Source: Patiriisocius marinus
GTDB taxonomy: Bacteria > Bacteroidota > Bacteroidia > Flavobacteriales > Flavobacteriaceae
Direction of reading: 5' to 3'
Length of the DNA stretch: 64,000 nucleotides
NCBI RefSeq assembly: GCF_008974325.1
Contig: NZ_BKCG01000005.1
Coordinates: forward strand, 124,001-188,000
Shown: one piece after another, positions 16,830 through 26,114 of the stretch
Numbering within the stretch: position 1 is the first letter of the stretch
Layout: each line of letters opens with the position of its first letter
Made by a program: the position numbers and the translations under genes
Notes under the pieces: generated by a model
The model's database searches: none
Told to the model about the DNA's origin: nothing
What the model saw: the letters and a program-made list of their open reading frames with translations, nothing else

Positions 16830-18032
16830 ATGAAATTAGCAATTGTTACCGCATATCCCCCGAGTAAAGTAACCTTAAATGAATATGCTTACCACTTAGT
16901 AAAACATTTTCGCCAACACCAAGAAGTAACTGAATTAATCCTTCTAAGTGATGTAACTCCAGAAAGCGCAGATATCACTTTCGAAGAAGATGGTTGCAAA
17001 ATTACAGTTAAACAATGCTGGAAATTTAATGGATACAGAAACGTGTTTACAATTGCAAAAGCAATAAAAGCTACAAAACCAGATGCTGTATTATACAACC
17101 TTCAATTTATGAAGTTTGGAGACAAAAAAATACCTGCTGCATTAGGCTTGTTCTCTCCTTGGCTTACTAAAATGATGAAAGTAAAATCTATTGTTTTATT
17201 GCACAACATTATGGAAGCAGTAGACCTAGATAGTGCAGGATTTGCTAGCAATAACTTAAAGAAAAATGTATTTAACTTTATAGGCGAAATGCTAACAAGA
17301 GTGGTACTTAAAGCTGATAACGTAGCTGTTACTATAAGCAAGTACGTAGATATCTTAGAAGAAAAATACAATGCTAAAAACTGTTTACTTATTCCACATG
17401 GAACTTTTGAAATTCCTGATGAACCAGACTATACAGTAGCAGAAGGACCATTAAAAATTATGACTTTCGGAAAATTTGGAACCTACAAAAAAGTAGAAGT
17501 ACTTATCGAAGCAGTTGAAATGGCTAGAACAGTTACTAGAAAAGAATTAGAAATTGTAATTGCAGGAACTGATAACCCTAACACTCCTGGATATTTAGAA
17601 AGTGTAAGACAAAAATATAAAGATGTACCTAACATTACATTTACAGGGTACGTTGCGGAAGAAGATGTTCCAGTTATTTTCTCTGAAAGTGCAATGGTAG
17701 TTTTCCCATACACATCGACAACAGGTAGCTCAGGTGTGTTACACCAAGCTGGAAGCTATGGAAAAGCAGTGATAATGCCTAATCTAGGAGATTTAAAAAC
17801 ACTAGTTGAAGAGGAAGGTTACAAAGGATTATATTTTGAAGCAGAAGATGTAATAAGCCTTTACAAAGCAATCAATGAATTAGTAGCAAATGAAGCTTAT
17901 AGAACGCTAATCGCTCAAACAAATTACAGAGCTGCAACAGCTTTGCCAATGTCAAAAATTACTAAAATGTACTTGAATGCATTTCAAGACAAAGCGCTAA
18001 ATACTGAAGTAAATTCAATATTAGCTGCATAA
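16830..18032 (+). CDS. Glycosyltransferase family 4
   Basis: A cytosolic GT-B enzyme of 400 residues. The C-terminal GT1/GT4 domain shows LKIMTFGKFGTYKKVEVLIEA (nucleotide-sugar domain start), VIAGTDNP, FTGYVAEEDVPVIF and the donor-site region VFPYTSTTGSSGVLHQAGSYG. The N-terminus (MKLAIVTAYPPS) is the acceptor-domain start. It should transfer a sugar from a nucleotide donor to a growing glycan; the sugar cannot be read. PelF of the Pel system is also GT4. It is convergent with the GH-A hydrolase gene, whose end is 2 bp away. Confidence 0.87.
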   Translation: MKLAIVTAYPPSKVTLNEYAYHLVKHFRQHQEVTELILLSDVTPESADITFEEDGCKITVKQCWKFNGYRNVFTIAKAIKATKPDAVLYNLQFMKFGDKKIPAALGLFSPWLTKMMKVKSIVLLHNIMEAVDLDSAGFASNNLKKNVFNFIGEMLTRVVLKADNVAVTISKYVDILEEKYNAKNCLLIPHGTFEIPDEPDYTVAEGPLKIMTFGKFGTYKKVEVLIEAVEMARTVTRKELEIVIAGTDNPNTPGYLESVRQKYKDVPNITFTGYVAEEDVPVIFSESAMVVFPYTSTTGSSGVLHQAGSYGKAVIMPNLGDLKTLVEEEGYKGLYFEAEDVISLYKAINELVANEAYRTLIAQTNYRAATALPMSKITKMYLNAFQDKALNTEVNSILAA

Positions 18033-18033
18033 A

Positions 18034-19548
18034 TTATCGGTTTTTAATTATAGAATACGACTTACTTTTCGCCCCAACGAAATCAATTAAACCGAAATAT
18101 GCCTGCTTATGTTTACGCCAAGGATAAAACCCGGCAACACTGTTTGGAATTTCCCCAAAATCAAACAGAGTCCAAGAGAGATAGTTGATACTATCTCTCT
18201 TTTGTATTTCTAAAAAATGAGCATAATAAGCTGCTTGATCATCTTCATTACTACCTAATGGGTTCCATAAACCGTGATAAGTAGATAGCCCCATTTCTTG
18301 AAGAATTATAGGTTTATTAGTACCTTTTTTTATCTTATTATGCGCTTCACTAAGCCCATCTAAGTCCTTATAAAAATGATACGAAACATAATCAACCTCA
18401 TCTTCTAAAATTAAAGCTGTTTCCGGTGACGACCACCCAATAGTTACAGGGTGAATTGAGTCTAATTGTTTTAGTTTTTTTAATGTTTGAGATAACCAAG
18501 AAACAACACGTTGTTCTCCCCTATTTTCAAAATCTAAATTAGGCTCATTTTTAATATCCCAACTTGCTAAAGCTTTATAATCCTTAACCGAATTTACCAC
18601 AGCACTCAAATGTTTATTCGTTAAAGTCCAATCTTGAATATCATAATTACCATAAAAGTCAAAAAGAGTTAGCATCACTTTTAAGTTAGCTTTTTCTGCT
18701 TTTTCTAAAAGTATTTGAAGTTTTTTTAGTTTCGCTTTAGCTACTGATGCTTTCCCAAAATCTTCATAACCAACAAAAACTCTAATAGTATTAAGTTTTA
18801 AATCATTAATGATTTTAAAATCCTGCTCTATTATTGCTGCATCAAAATTTTCACCAAAGGTATCCCAGGGAGTATCCTTTGGGTAATAATTTATCCCTTC
18901 AATTGCTGTTGTTTCTATCGTTGCTATTTCAGTAACACTTGGTCTTATTTCATTTGCAGACAGTTTTTCAAAATGTCGAATACGCCAAAAACCATCTTCT
19001 AAAAGTAACATAATATGGTAATCATTATTAAAATCGCGTTGTAGAATAAATGCATCATTTTTATAAATTTTCTCTACTCCAGCTACATTTCTATCTGTAA
19101 GTATTGCCACAGTTCCATCATCGCTATAAAAGTCTAATGTTATATTATGGCTCAATGTGGTTGATTTAATTTTAATCTGTTCTGCTTGATTTAAATTAAT
19201 TAACGCCCTTACTTTAGCACGAGCTTTATCCGTAAAATGATCATAAATACCTTGATCATTTCCAGTTTCGAAAGCTTGATTTTTCACATACCAAGCATCA
19301 AGATAATCTTGTTCTATTTTTCGCTTATTAGCCTCATCTATAGGCCTCCCTGGATTTTCAATAGAAACCCACGTTACATCCGGACTATAATAAGTGGTCC
19401 GCTTCAAATCCAAATGCAACATACTTGCAGGATCTGCTCCTGTATTTAAGTAAGCATACACTTGGCTTAAACCAAAAACCACTGCGGCATTTATAAAAAT
19501 AAATCCTAGGATAATGAGTATACGATATAGTGTTTTATTTTTTTTCAA
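18034..19548 (-). CDS. Membrane-anchored clan GH-A glycoside hydrolase-like protein
   Basis: 504 residues. There is one N-terminal membrane helix (about 8-30), a middle domain (about 60-210), and a C-terminal TIM barrel (about 215-500). The barrel has the clan GH-A acid/base motif in SWDIKNEPNLDF and a candidate nucleophile Glu in IILQEMGLSTYHG; both carboxylates are present, so it may be active. Hydrolases of this kind (BcsZ, PslG, PelA) are common in exopolysaccharide loci, where they trim or release the polymer in the periplasm. It overlaps the upstream lipoprotein gene by 4 bp (ATGA), so it is the third gene of an operon with the lipoprotein and the large membrane protein. Confidence 0.82.
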   Translation of the reverse strand: MKKNKTLYRILIILGFIFINAAVVFGLSQVYAYLNTGADPASMLHLDLKRTTYYSPDVTWVSIENPGRPIDEANKRKIEQDYLDAWYVKNQAFETGNDQGIYDHFTDKARAKVRALINLNQAEQIKIKSTTLSHNITLDFYSDDGTVAILTDRNVAGVEKIYKNDAFILQRDFNNDYHIMLLLEDGFWRIRHFEKLSANEIRPSVTEIATIETTAIEGINYYPKDTPWDTFGENFDAAIIEQDFKIINDLKLNTIRVFVGYEDFGKASVAKAKLKKLQILLEKAEKANLKVMLTLFDFYGNYDIQDWTLTNKHLSAVVNSVKDYKALASWDIKNEPNLDFENRGEQRVVSWLSQTLKKLKQLDSIHPVTIGWSSPETALILEDEVDYVSYHFYKDLDGLSEAHNKIKKGTNKPIILQEMGLSTYHGLWNPLGSNEDDQAAYYAHFLEIQKRDSINYLSWTLFDFGEIPNSVAGFYPWRKHKQAYFGLIDFVGAKSKSYSIIKNR

Positions 19549-20777
19549 TCGATTGTTATTGGATATGTAGATTCTAAACCTAAAGTTTTCACCGTTAAAC
19601 TATAGGTTCCCTTCGGAAATTTTAATGAATCAAGTTCTTGGCTCACATAACCATCTTTAGTTAATAAAATCCAAGACGTTTCATTTAATTGTAATTCAAC
19701 CTCAACACCATCTTGAACAAGCTGTCCTAAATAACTCGTCAATGGTCCCACTTTCAATGTACTATTATCAAAAATAGCTTTAGGAATTTCTGTGATAATA
19801 GATTTAAAATCAACAGTCATTTTTGGACTTTCTGCCATCCCCTTAATAACCGCATTTACTGACAAAGTACAAGGTAATTCTGGATGTAATATTTTAGCAA
19901 AAGCATAACCATTAATGGTACTCGAAGTGGTTTGCCAATGGTTATTTTTTTCATCAACAATAAAGAAATTTACAAGTGTTCCATCAGTCATTATGTTTCC
20001 TTGTGCATCTTTTATTTGCGAAGTTTTTATTGACATCAATTCATTTCCATCTGCAAAAGGATGTGTCCTTTCGTAATTAATTGAAAAGTCCTGAGCAATA
20101 TCTGGAAAAACATCTGCCACCAACTCTTTTGACGAAATAACTCCAACGGTACTTCCCGTACTAAGCCTACCTGTTACCAAAGGCGCAGCAATACGTTTCC
20201 ACCCAAAACCAGCTTTTAATTTCACAGGAGTTTTAACTGTTTGCCCTTTAAATTGATGATTCATTGATATAGCGGTGTCATCTGGCAACATATTGTCTAA
20301 GCTATCTGTAGGAACTGTAACTAGCATTGTGTTGTCTCGTTTACTTGCTGTAATACTACGCGGCCCAAGGTAATTTTCTACAGTACCTAAAGATGCAGTT
20401 GGCATTAAGCGGAAATCCCCCTTTTCTAAAAAATGCTCATGTTCCATTAAAATCCACTCTAATTGTCCTGCAATTTGTGATATTTCCGAAGGAATCACTA
20501 CGCGAGCCAGACCACTGTCTTCAGTTGGCTTTAATACCGAAGTTCCAAAAGTTCCCGAAACTATAAACCTTATAGATTCAAGTTGGCTTAATTTGTACTC
20601 TTTAAAATTAACGTTAATTCCATTACTTGACACTTGTTGATCTCTTGGAATTTCGATTTTAAATCTCTCTGTTGTAACAGTAGTAGAAACTGTTTTTGGA
20701 GTATTACTACAAGCCATAAGAAGAACTCCTAATACAAAAAGGATACTAACTTTTATATGTTTTAAGGTCTTTATCAT
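19545..20777 (-). CDS. Exopolysaccharide-locus lipoprotein of unknown function
   Basis: 410 residues. The signal peptide ends in the lipobox LLMAC (Cys at about 23), so it is a lipoprotein. The rest is predicted beta-rich, with Ig-like segments such as GTYSLTVKTLGLESTYPI at the end, and has no family I recognise. It overlaps its neighbours by 4 bp on both sides (membrane protein upstream, GH-A hydrolase downstream), so the three are translated together and probably act together in the periplasm. A structural or chaperone role in assembly or export is an inference from context. Confidence 0.75.
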   Translation of the reverse strand: MIKTLKHIKVSILFVLGVLLMACSNTPKTVSTTVTTERFKIEIPRDQQVSSNGINVNFKEYKLSQLESIRFIVSGTFGTSVLKPTEDSGLARVVIPSEISQIAGQLEWILMEHEHFLEKGDFRLMPTASLGTVENYLGPRSITASKRDNTMLVTVPTDSLDNMLPDDTAISMNHQFKGQTVKTPVKLKAGFGWKRIAAPLVTGRLSTGSTVGVISSKELVADVFPDIAQDFSINYERTHPFADGNELMSIKTSQIKDAQGNIMTDGTLVNFFIVDEKNNHWQTTSSTINGYAFAKILHPELPCTLSVNAVIKGMAESPKMTVDFKSIITEIPKAIFDNSTLKVGPLTSYLGQLVQDGVEVELQLNETSWILLTKDGYVSQELDSLKFPKGTYSLTVKTLGLESTYPITID

Positions 20778-23700
20778 CGTGGATTTCCTATGTACGAGTT
20801 AGTGGTAATTGAAATAAAACGGTATAACTCATTTGTAACTTCAATTAAAGATTCAGTTTTCCCATTATCATTTCTATTCGGAACAATTTTAGCTGAAATT
20901 CTACTATTTGCAAGCCCGTTAACTGACACATTATCTAAGCTTGACGAAAGCACTTTTGGGATTTGATTTATTTGTAACGACAAAGAGAATGGTCTTTTTC
21001 GTTGTTGTCTAACACTCTCATCAACATATTGCGCATCTACCCAAAGTAATCCACCTTCAGCATCATAATAACTAATTAGTAATTGTGGTATTGTTGCTGC
21101 TTGCGAGCTTTGATTGAATAAAAAACCATCTAAAATAGCTCCTTCTTGTTTTACACTTGATGGCGCAGCAGCTTGATACAAATCGGACGTAGCTACATTC
21201 GCTTTTACTTGAATACTGAAGTTTACAGGCTCAATTACTTCGGAATCTACCCAGGCTATAGATTCAAAATCTATTCGGTATGGTGTAGTCTCTTTCGCAA
21301 GTAGCTTATGTTTTATTACATCTTTTGCATTAAACCTAGCTATTTCAACGTTTTCTTTATCGTATAAAATACCAGTTACAGAAACATCAGAAGGTATATT
21401 ATCTACATTTTGAAGCTCTCCTACAATAGCGTATGTGGTATCTAATTGTACCAATTTAGCAGAAAGCACTTCTATTACAGGTTGTTTTAACACATCCTCA
21501 TGATGCGTTTTCTGAGTAGTTATTTTTCGTTTTCCGTGATTATAGAATGATGTTGCACTCTCTATTACCAATTGATCTGGCGGAATATCTGGATCAATAT
21601 CTTTAGGTAAAATATACCATTCCCCTTTATCTTTTCTAAGACTTAAAGTATCGTTTGTTTTAATTAACTTTAAAGGTGTAACCCAGTTTGCAGCTACGTA
21701 AGCCAAGGCGGTTGGACCTTTTTCTTCTACAATTTTAACCGAAATACTATCCATTTTAGCATACGAACTTAACAATCCATCTGATGTAGATATTTCAAGC
21801 ATAAATTGTGATATATCATAATCACTCTCTGGATCAATATAAGAATGCGCTCTTTCAAACTCTTTAAAATCCAACGCATCATAGTAAGCAGTTACAAGAT
21901 TTTTAGCACTCGCCTGTGTTGCATTAGCTGTATAAAAATGATAGACACCAAATAATATGATTCCAGTTAAAATAACAGCCCAAACTGCTGAAGCTATAAA
22001 TATCACTCTATAGTTTTGTTTTCGTACTGGCTGAAACGAGAAATAAATAGGGTGGTATTCTTTTCCTACTTTGAAAGATCTACTCCACATAGATTTGAGT
22101 AGTAAGAATATGGCTATAAATACTGTACTAAAAGGAACGATTCCCCATAATAATTTTTGAAATAATGGTACATCGTCTTTTGGAAGCAAACTTGGTAATG
22201 GCGTAATACCTGCCTTTTCCCAAACCATAATACCGTTTTCTAATAAACTTAATCGATGCCACCCTGTAAAGTACAGCAATGGATCGTAAAATTTATCATT
22301 AGAGAAAACATATTTTAAATGGTACTTTTCAGGAACAGTTAGAAACTGTTGTAACGAGCCTATTCCTTCTAGACCTTGGTATTTTGAATTTTCTAGTCGC
22401 TCTACAGCTCTTGAAGTAAGCTCAGGCAACCTTCTTGCTGAATGGTAATTTCCATCTACTGTTGTAGCACTTGTTTGTGCTGAAAGCCATGCCATTTGAT
22501 CTCCAAAACCTAAAGGAAGGTAACGCCACATATCGTGATCATCTTCATTTAAAAAATTAACAATAGGCAGCATGTTTATAGTATCAGGCTGGCTAGGTCT
22601 AAACTTCCCTAAAGTAATTGTAAAAACTCCAATAAGTATAAACAACATTGCTAATGCACCACCAGTGAGGCGATGAATAATAGGCCCAAATCTTTTTTGA
22701 AATGCATCTTTATAATCTCCCTCAACAAAACGATAACATAGCTCACCAAAAACAGGAAGTGCCATTATTGAGGCCCAAAGTGTAAATCTATCTAGCGTTA
22801 ATATGTTGAAGGCATTTTCACCTAACATATATCTTGGAATCACAGTTGTCCCTCCTGTTCCTAGAATAAACAATAAGGTGAAAAAGATCCCGAAAAACAA
22901 AAGCCTTTTACTATAATATCGATAAAAGAAATAAGGTAAAAAGACTAATAAAATTCCCCACGGAATTACAAAAAACACTAATCCGGATGATGTTACTTCT
23001 ATAAAACTATCTCGAGACCCATGTGGAATAGGTACTTGAGTTATAGGGTTATTTTTTGTGTTTATCCAATATGGAAGAATACAACCTACTATAAGCACTA
23101 ATGAAGAACCTCCAAAAAGTAAAATTCGTTTTAAATGTTTCCAAAACGTTTTTAAAAATACAGTAAACGTAATCTCTTTATCACTATTTACTTGCTCTCG
23201 AGAAGCATCCATAAGTACTAATCCTATTAGTGGAAATATAAAAAATATCATCCCAAAAATAGGTGTAACATGATGCGAACAAACTGTAACCGCTAATAAG
23301 GCTAGCGATTTAAAGAATGCCCCTTTACTTCCTGTTTTAAGCCAAATATAAATTTCCGGAAGTGTATGTAATAATATAGAGATACCTATTATACTAGGTA
23401 ATTGTCCAAATATATGTAGCGTTTCTACAAAGGAAGATGAAAATACAGCTAAAACTGCTGCATAACCTGCTACTTTCTTATTAGGTATAAGCACTTGAGT
23501 AAATCGATATACTCCTGTGATAAATAGTACCACTCCTATAAGTGCCACAGTAAACATCCCAAATTTCAATCCACCTATGTGAGACAGTGCTCCTATACTT
23601 TGATGCACTAATGGTGGATACCCCATTACGGTAAAGCCAGTGTACCAACTATAATTCCAAGGTTCAAACCAACTCATAGAGTAATGGTTTGCGAAAAATA

Positions 23701-23815
23701 AATGTATTAATGCATCATATGTTCGCTCTAACGTATAGAACATAGAAGTTCCATGGAATATAATTCCGAGTAGAATTGCTGTAATTAAATATTTATTAGT
23801 TCTAGATGCAGCCAT
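20774..23815 (-). CDS. Large GT-C-like polytopic membrane protein of the exopolysaccharide locus
   Basis: 1013 residues. The first 440 form about ten membrane helices with long periplasmic loops, including the acidic/aromatic stretch TYDALIHLFFANHY and MSWFEPWNYSWYTGF after the first helix, as in GT-C glycosyltransferases and the PTPS-related membrane family (PF10131). Another helix lies near 560, one near 610, and then a long periplasmic C-terminal region (about 640-1013) with an NTF2-like segment (AKNLVTAYYDALDFKEFERAH) and beta domains. It may polymerise or modify the glycan using a lipid-linked donor (inference). It is the first gene of the operon with the lipoprotein and hydrolase. A -7 element TATCTTTG lies 38 bp upstream of the ATG on the minus strand. 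Confidence 0.75.
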   Translation of the reverse strand: MAASRTNKYLITAILLGIIFHGTSMFYTLERTYDALIHLFFANHYSMSWFEPWNYSWYTGFTVMGYPPLVHQSIGALSHIGGLKFGMFTVALIGVVLFITGVYRFTQVLIPNKKVAGYAAVLAVFSSSFVETLHIFGQLPSIIGISILLHTLPEIYIWLKTGSKGAFFKSLALLAVTVCSHHVTPIFGMIFFIFPLIGLVLMDASREQVNSDKEITFTVFLKTFWKHLKRILLFGGSSLVLIVGCILPYWINTKNNPITQVPIPHGSRDSFIEVTSSGLVFFVIPWGILLVFLPYFFYRYYSKRLLFFGIFFTLLFILGTGGTTVIPRYMLGENAFNILTLDRFTLWASIMALPVFGELCYRFVEGDYKDAFQKRFGPIIHRLTGGALAMLFILIGVFTITLGKFRPSQPDTINMLPIVNFLNEDDHDMWRYLPLGFGDQMAWLSAQTSATTVDGNYHSARRLPELTSRAVERLENSKYQGLEGIGSLQQFLTVPEKYHLKYVFSNDKFYDPLLYFTGWHRLSLLENGIMVWEKAGITPLPSLLPKDDVPLFQKLLWGIVPFSTVFIAIFLLLKSMWSRSFKVGKEYHPIYFSFQPVRKQNYRVIFIASAVWAVILTGIILFGVYHFYTANATQASAKNLVTAYYDALDFKEFERAHSYIDPESDYDISQFMLEISTSDGLLSSYAKMDSISVKIVEEKGPTALAYVAANWVTPLKLIKTNDTLSLRKDKGEWYILPKDIDPDIPPDQLVIESATSFYNHGKRKITTQKTHHEDVLKQPVIEVLSAKLVQLDTTYAIVGELQNVDNIPSDVSVTGILYDKENVEIARFNAKDVIKHKLLAKETTPYRIDFESIAWVDSEVIEPVNFSIQVKANVATSDLYQAAAPSSVKQEGAILDGFLFNQSSQAATIPQLLISYYDAEGGLLWVDAQYVDESVRQQRKRPFSLSLQINQIPKVLSSSLDNVSVNGLANSRISAKIVPNRNDNGKTESLIEVTNELYRFISITTNSYIGNPR

Positions 23816-23852
23816 TTATTAGTTAGATGATACTGTATTAAATCAACTTAGC

Positions 23853-23965
23853 CAAAGATACAACTTTCGATAAATGGTCTATCCTTCGATGAACGGTATC
23901 TGTCGACAGCTAAATGTTATCCACCGAAAAAGCAAAAAAACAGCTTCGATACCCAAGTATGTTTG
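23853..23965. promoter_or_regulatory. Divergent promoters with LytTR-type boxes between membrane-protein and GT2 genes
   Basis: On the plus strand, GTATCTGTCGACAG (23896) carries the core GTCGACA and lies exactly 62 bp upstream of a perfect -7 element TATGTTTG (23958-23965) for the GT2 gene. On the minus strand, ACCGTTCAT (start 23897), identical to the first LytTR half-site of the relay promoter, and ACCATTTAT (start 23878) are spaced 19 bp. They lie 36 and 17 bp upstream of a perfect minus-strand -7 element TATCTTTG (23860-23853). The minus-strand geometry differs from the others, so that promoter could be repressed instead of activated. Confidence 0.55.
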
Positions 23966-23999
23966 CAGTGTAAACAATAACAAATTAAACTATTACATT

Positions 24000-24815
24000 A
24001 TGAAAACTGGAATTATCATCCCTTGTTACAACGAAGAAAAAAGATTAGATCAAGACGCTTTTACATCATTCATCTTAGAAAACAAAGACTACCATTTGTG
24101 TTTTGTAAATGACGGAAGTAAAGACAATACATTAGATGTACTTCACAAAATGAAAGCGAAAGCTCACGATTCAATTAGTATTGTTGATATCAAAAAGAAT
24201 TCAGGTAAAGCTACAGCTGTTAGAGCGGGAGTTCGATTTTTATACAACAAATCTAATATCTCTAACATTGGGTTTATGGATGCAGATTTATCTACAGACT
24301 TTAGAGATTTTAAAGATTTAGTTAAAAGCTTAGAAAGGGAAGAAAAACTTGTTGTTTTTGGATCAAGAAATCTAGGCGGTACTGCTGGTATTGAAAGAGA
24401 TGTAATGAGAAACATTTTTTCAAAATTCATCAAGCAGTTTATTCTACTTATTCTAGGATTACCTATTAGAGATACTCAATGTGGAGCTAAAGTATTTAAG
24501 AAAAGTATCGTTCCTGTAGTATACGATCGCCCTTTTATTAGCAGATGGTTATTTGATGTAGAGATCTTTTTAAGACTTAAAAGTTTCTTAGGTAGAGAAA
24601 ATACCATGAAAAATATATTAGAACAACCTTTAATGAGATGGGTGCACGTTGATGATTCTAAATTAGGTATGAGAGATGCTTTAGAAATTCCTGGAAGACT
24701 AGCACACATATGGTTAAACTATAATGTAATTAATACTAAAGTAGTTGACGGAGCAAACTTTACTCACACATTAGCTTTTCAAGATAACAACTTAGAACTT
24801 TCTATCGCTGCATAA
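24000..24815 (+). CDS. Glycosyltransferase family 2
   Basis: 271 residues from the ATG at 24000, which begins directly with the GT2 fold (MKTGIIIPCYNEEKRLD); the upstream extension overlaps the promoter and is not needed. Motifs: NDGSKDNTLD, KNSGKATAVRAG, the metal-binding DADLSTDF (DxD), and DTQCGAKVFKK. It resembles the dolichyl/polyprenyl-phosphate sugar transferase branch, which loads a sugar on to a lipid phosphate. Such a lipid-linked donor would fit the GT-C-like membrane protein encoded divergently (inference). It has no C-terminal membrane helix. The phosphomannose isomerase gene follows after 37 bp. Confidence 0.87.
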   Translation: MKTGIIIPCYNEEKRLDQDAFTSFILENKDYHLCFVNDGSKDNTLDVLHKMKAKAHDSISIVDIKKNSGKATAVRAGVRFLYNKSNISNIGFMDADLSTDFRDFKDLVKSLEREEKLVVFGSRNLGGTAGIERDVMRNIFSKFIKQFILLILGLPIRDTQCGAKVFKKSIVPVVYDRPFISRWLFDVEIFLRLKSFLGRENTMKNILEQPLMRWVHVDDSKLGMRDALEIPGRLAHIWLNYNVINTKVVDGANFTHTLAFQDNNLELSIAA

Positions 24816-24852
24816 AAAACTACGCTACTACTAAACTATTTAAACCTTTACT

Positions 24853-25821
24853 ATGAACACGTATCCTATAAAATTCGAACCGATACTTCAAGAAAAAATC
24901 TGGGGAGGATCTAAACTAAATACCGTATTACATAAAAATTGTGCAAACGATTTAGTAGGAGAAAGCTGGGAAATATCTGGTGTTCAAGAAAATATATCAC
25001 AAGTAAACAATGGTGAATACAAAGGACTTTCAATTGTTGACCTTTTAGAAACACACAAAGAAGACTTTCTAGGAAATAAAAATTATGCACGTTTTGGAAA
25101 TGAATTTCCACTTCTAATCAAATTTTTAGATGCAAAAACAAACTTATCTGTACAAGTTCATCCAGATGACACACTAGCTAAAGAAGCTCACAATTCATTT
25201 GGTAAAACTGAAATGTGGTACATAATGGATCACGATGAAGATGCAGAAATAATACTAGGATTTAAAGATGAAACAACAGAGTCTAGCGTATTAGAAAATG
25301 TAAACTCAAGTAATGTTTACGATATTTTTAATACTGAAAAAGTTACTAAAGGAGATGCGTATTACATTCCTGCTGGACAAATACACGCAATAGGTGCTGG
25401 CGTACTAGCAGCCGAAATACAGCAAACTTCAGATATCACTTATAGAGTATATGATTGGGATCGTACAGACGATGCTGGGAACAAAAGAGATTTACACATT
25501 GAAGAATCAATCTCTGCCTCAAAAAAAACATTATCAGATTGTAAAAAATCCATTAATCCAAGTTTCAATACTTCTTCAGAAATTGTACAAAGTGATTATT
25601 TTACAACAAACATTATTGATGTTAAACATCAATACATAAAAAATTATTCTAACTTAGATTCGTTTGTAATTTTCATGTGTGTGGAAGGAACTGCTGTTGT
25701 TGGTGTCGACGGAAATATCGAAAACATCAGCACTGGTGAAACTATATTAATACCTGCGAACGCTGAATTAGTAACTTTCAATACTGAAAGTGCCAAAATT
25801 TTAGAAGTATACATTGACTAA
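24853..25821 (+). CDS. manA: Mannose-6-phosphate isomerase, class I short form
   Basis: 322 residues. The cupin-type isomerase interconverts fructose-6-phosphate and mannose-6-phosphate and supplies GDP-mannose. Motifs: KIWGG near the N-terminus, the zinc ligands in SVQVHPDD and the Glu in KTEMWYIM, and the later His in IPAGQIHAIGAG. The length matches the short bacterial class (about 320). It is the last gene of the exopolysaccharide block and co-directional with GT2, which suggests a mannose-containing polymer. Confidence 0.9.
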   Translation: MNTYPIKFEPILQEKIWGGSKLNTVLHKNCANDLVGESWEISGVQENISQVNNGEYKGLSIVDLLETHKEDFLGNKNYARFGNEFPLLIKFLDAKTNLSVQVHPDDTLAKEAHNSFGKTEMWYIMDHDEDAEIILGFKDETTESSVLENVNSSNVYDIFNTEKVTKGDAYYIPAGQIHAIGAGVLAAEIQQTSDITYRVYDWDRTDDAGNKRDLHIEESISASKKTLSDCKKSINPSFNTSSEIVQSDYFTTNIIDVKHQYIKNYSNLDSFVIFMCVEGTAVVGVDGNIENISTGETILIPANAELVTFNTESAKILEVYID

Positions 25822-26050
25822 ACGATTTTAACTTCATACAAACTCCCCCTATTAATTAACCTATTCTACACAATTTTCGAATCAAAAACCACTTGGCCTC
25901 ACTTGATTTGCTTAATATTTCAGAAAGAAACATTAAACATTAATAAAAAAAAACTTCCCAAATAAATTTTCTTAATTAAGCAGTATATAACTTATTGAAA
26001 TAGTAATTTTAAGCAAACATAATTAGTGGTTTGATGATAAAATATTTTTA
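25822..26050. other. AT-rich intergenic region
   Basis: It follows the manA gene and precedes the sulfide-regulon operator. It is AT-rich, with no gene or clear terminator hairpin seen. Confidence 0.4.
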
Positions 26051-26095
26051 TGTAACATCAGTTACAAAGGATTAATAGTTATCAACCTATTTTTG
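26051..26095 (+). promoter_or_regulatory. Crp/Fnr-type operator TGTAAC-N4-GTTACA with promoter, DUF983/crp unit
   Basis: A perfect palindrome TGTAACATCAGTTACA (26051-26066) is centred 29.5 bp upstream of the start of a perfect -7 element TATTTTTG (26088-26095). The same operator, at the same distance, recurs at 27119 and 27981. Confidence 0.8.
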
Positions 26096-26114
26096 TTTTA
26101 TAAAAAGACCTATT

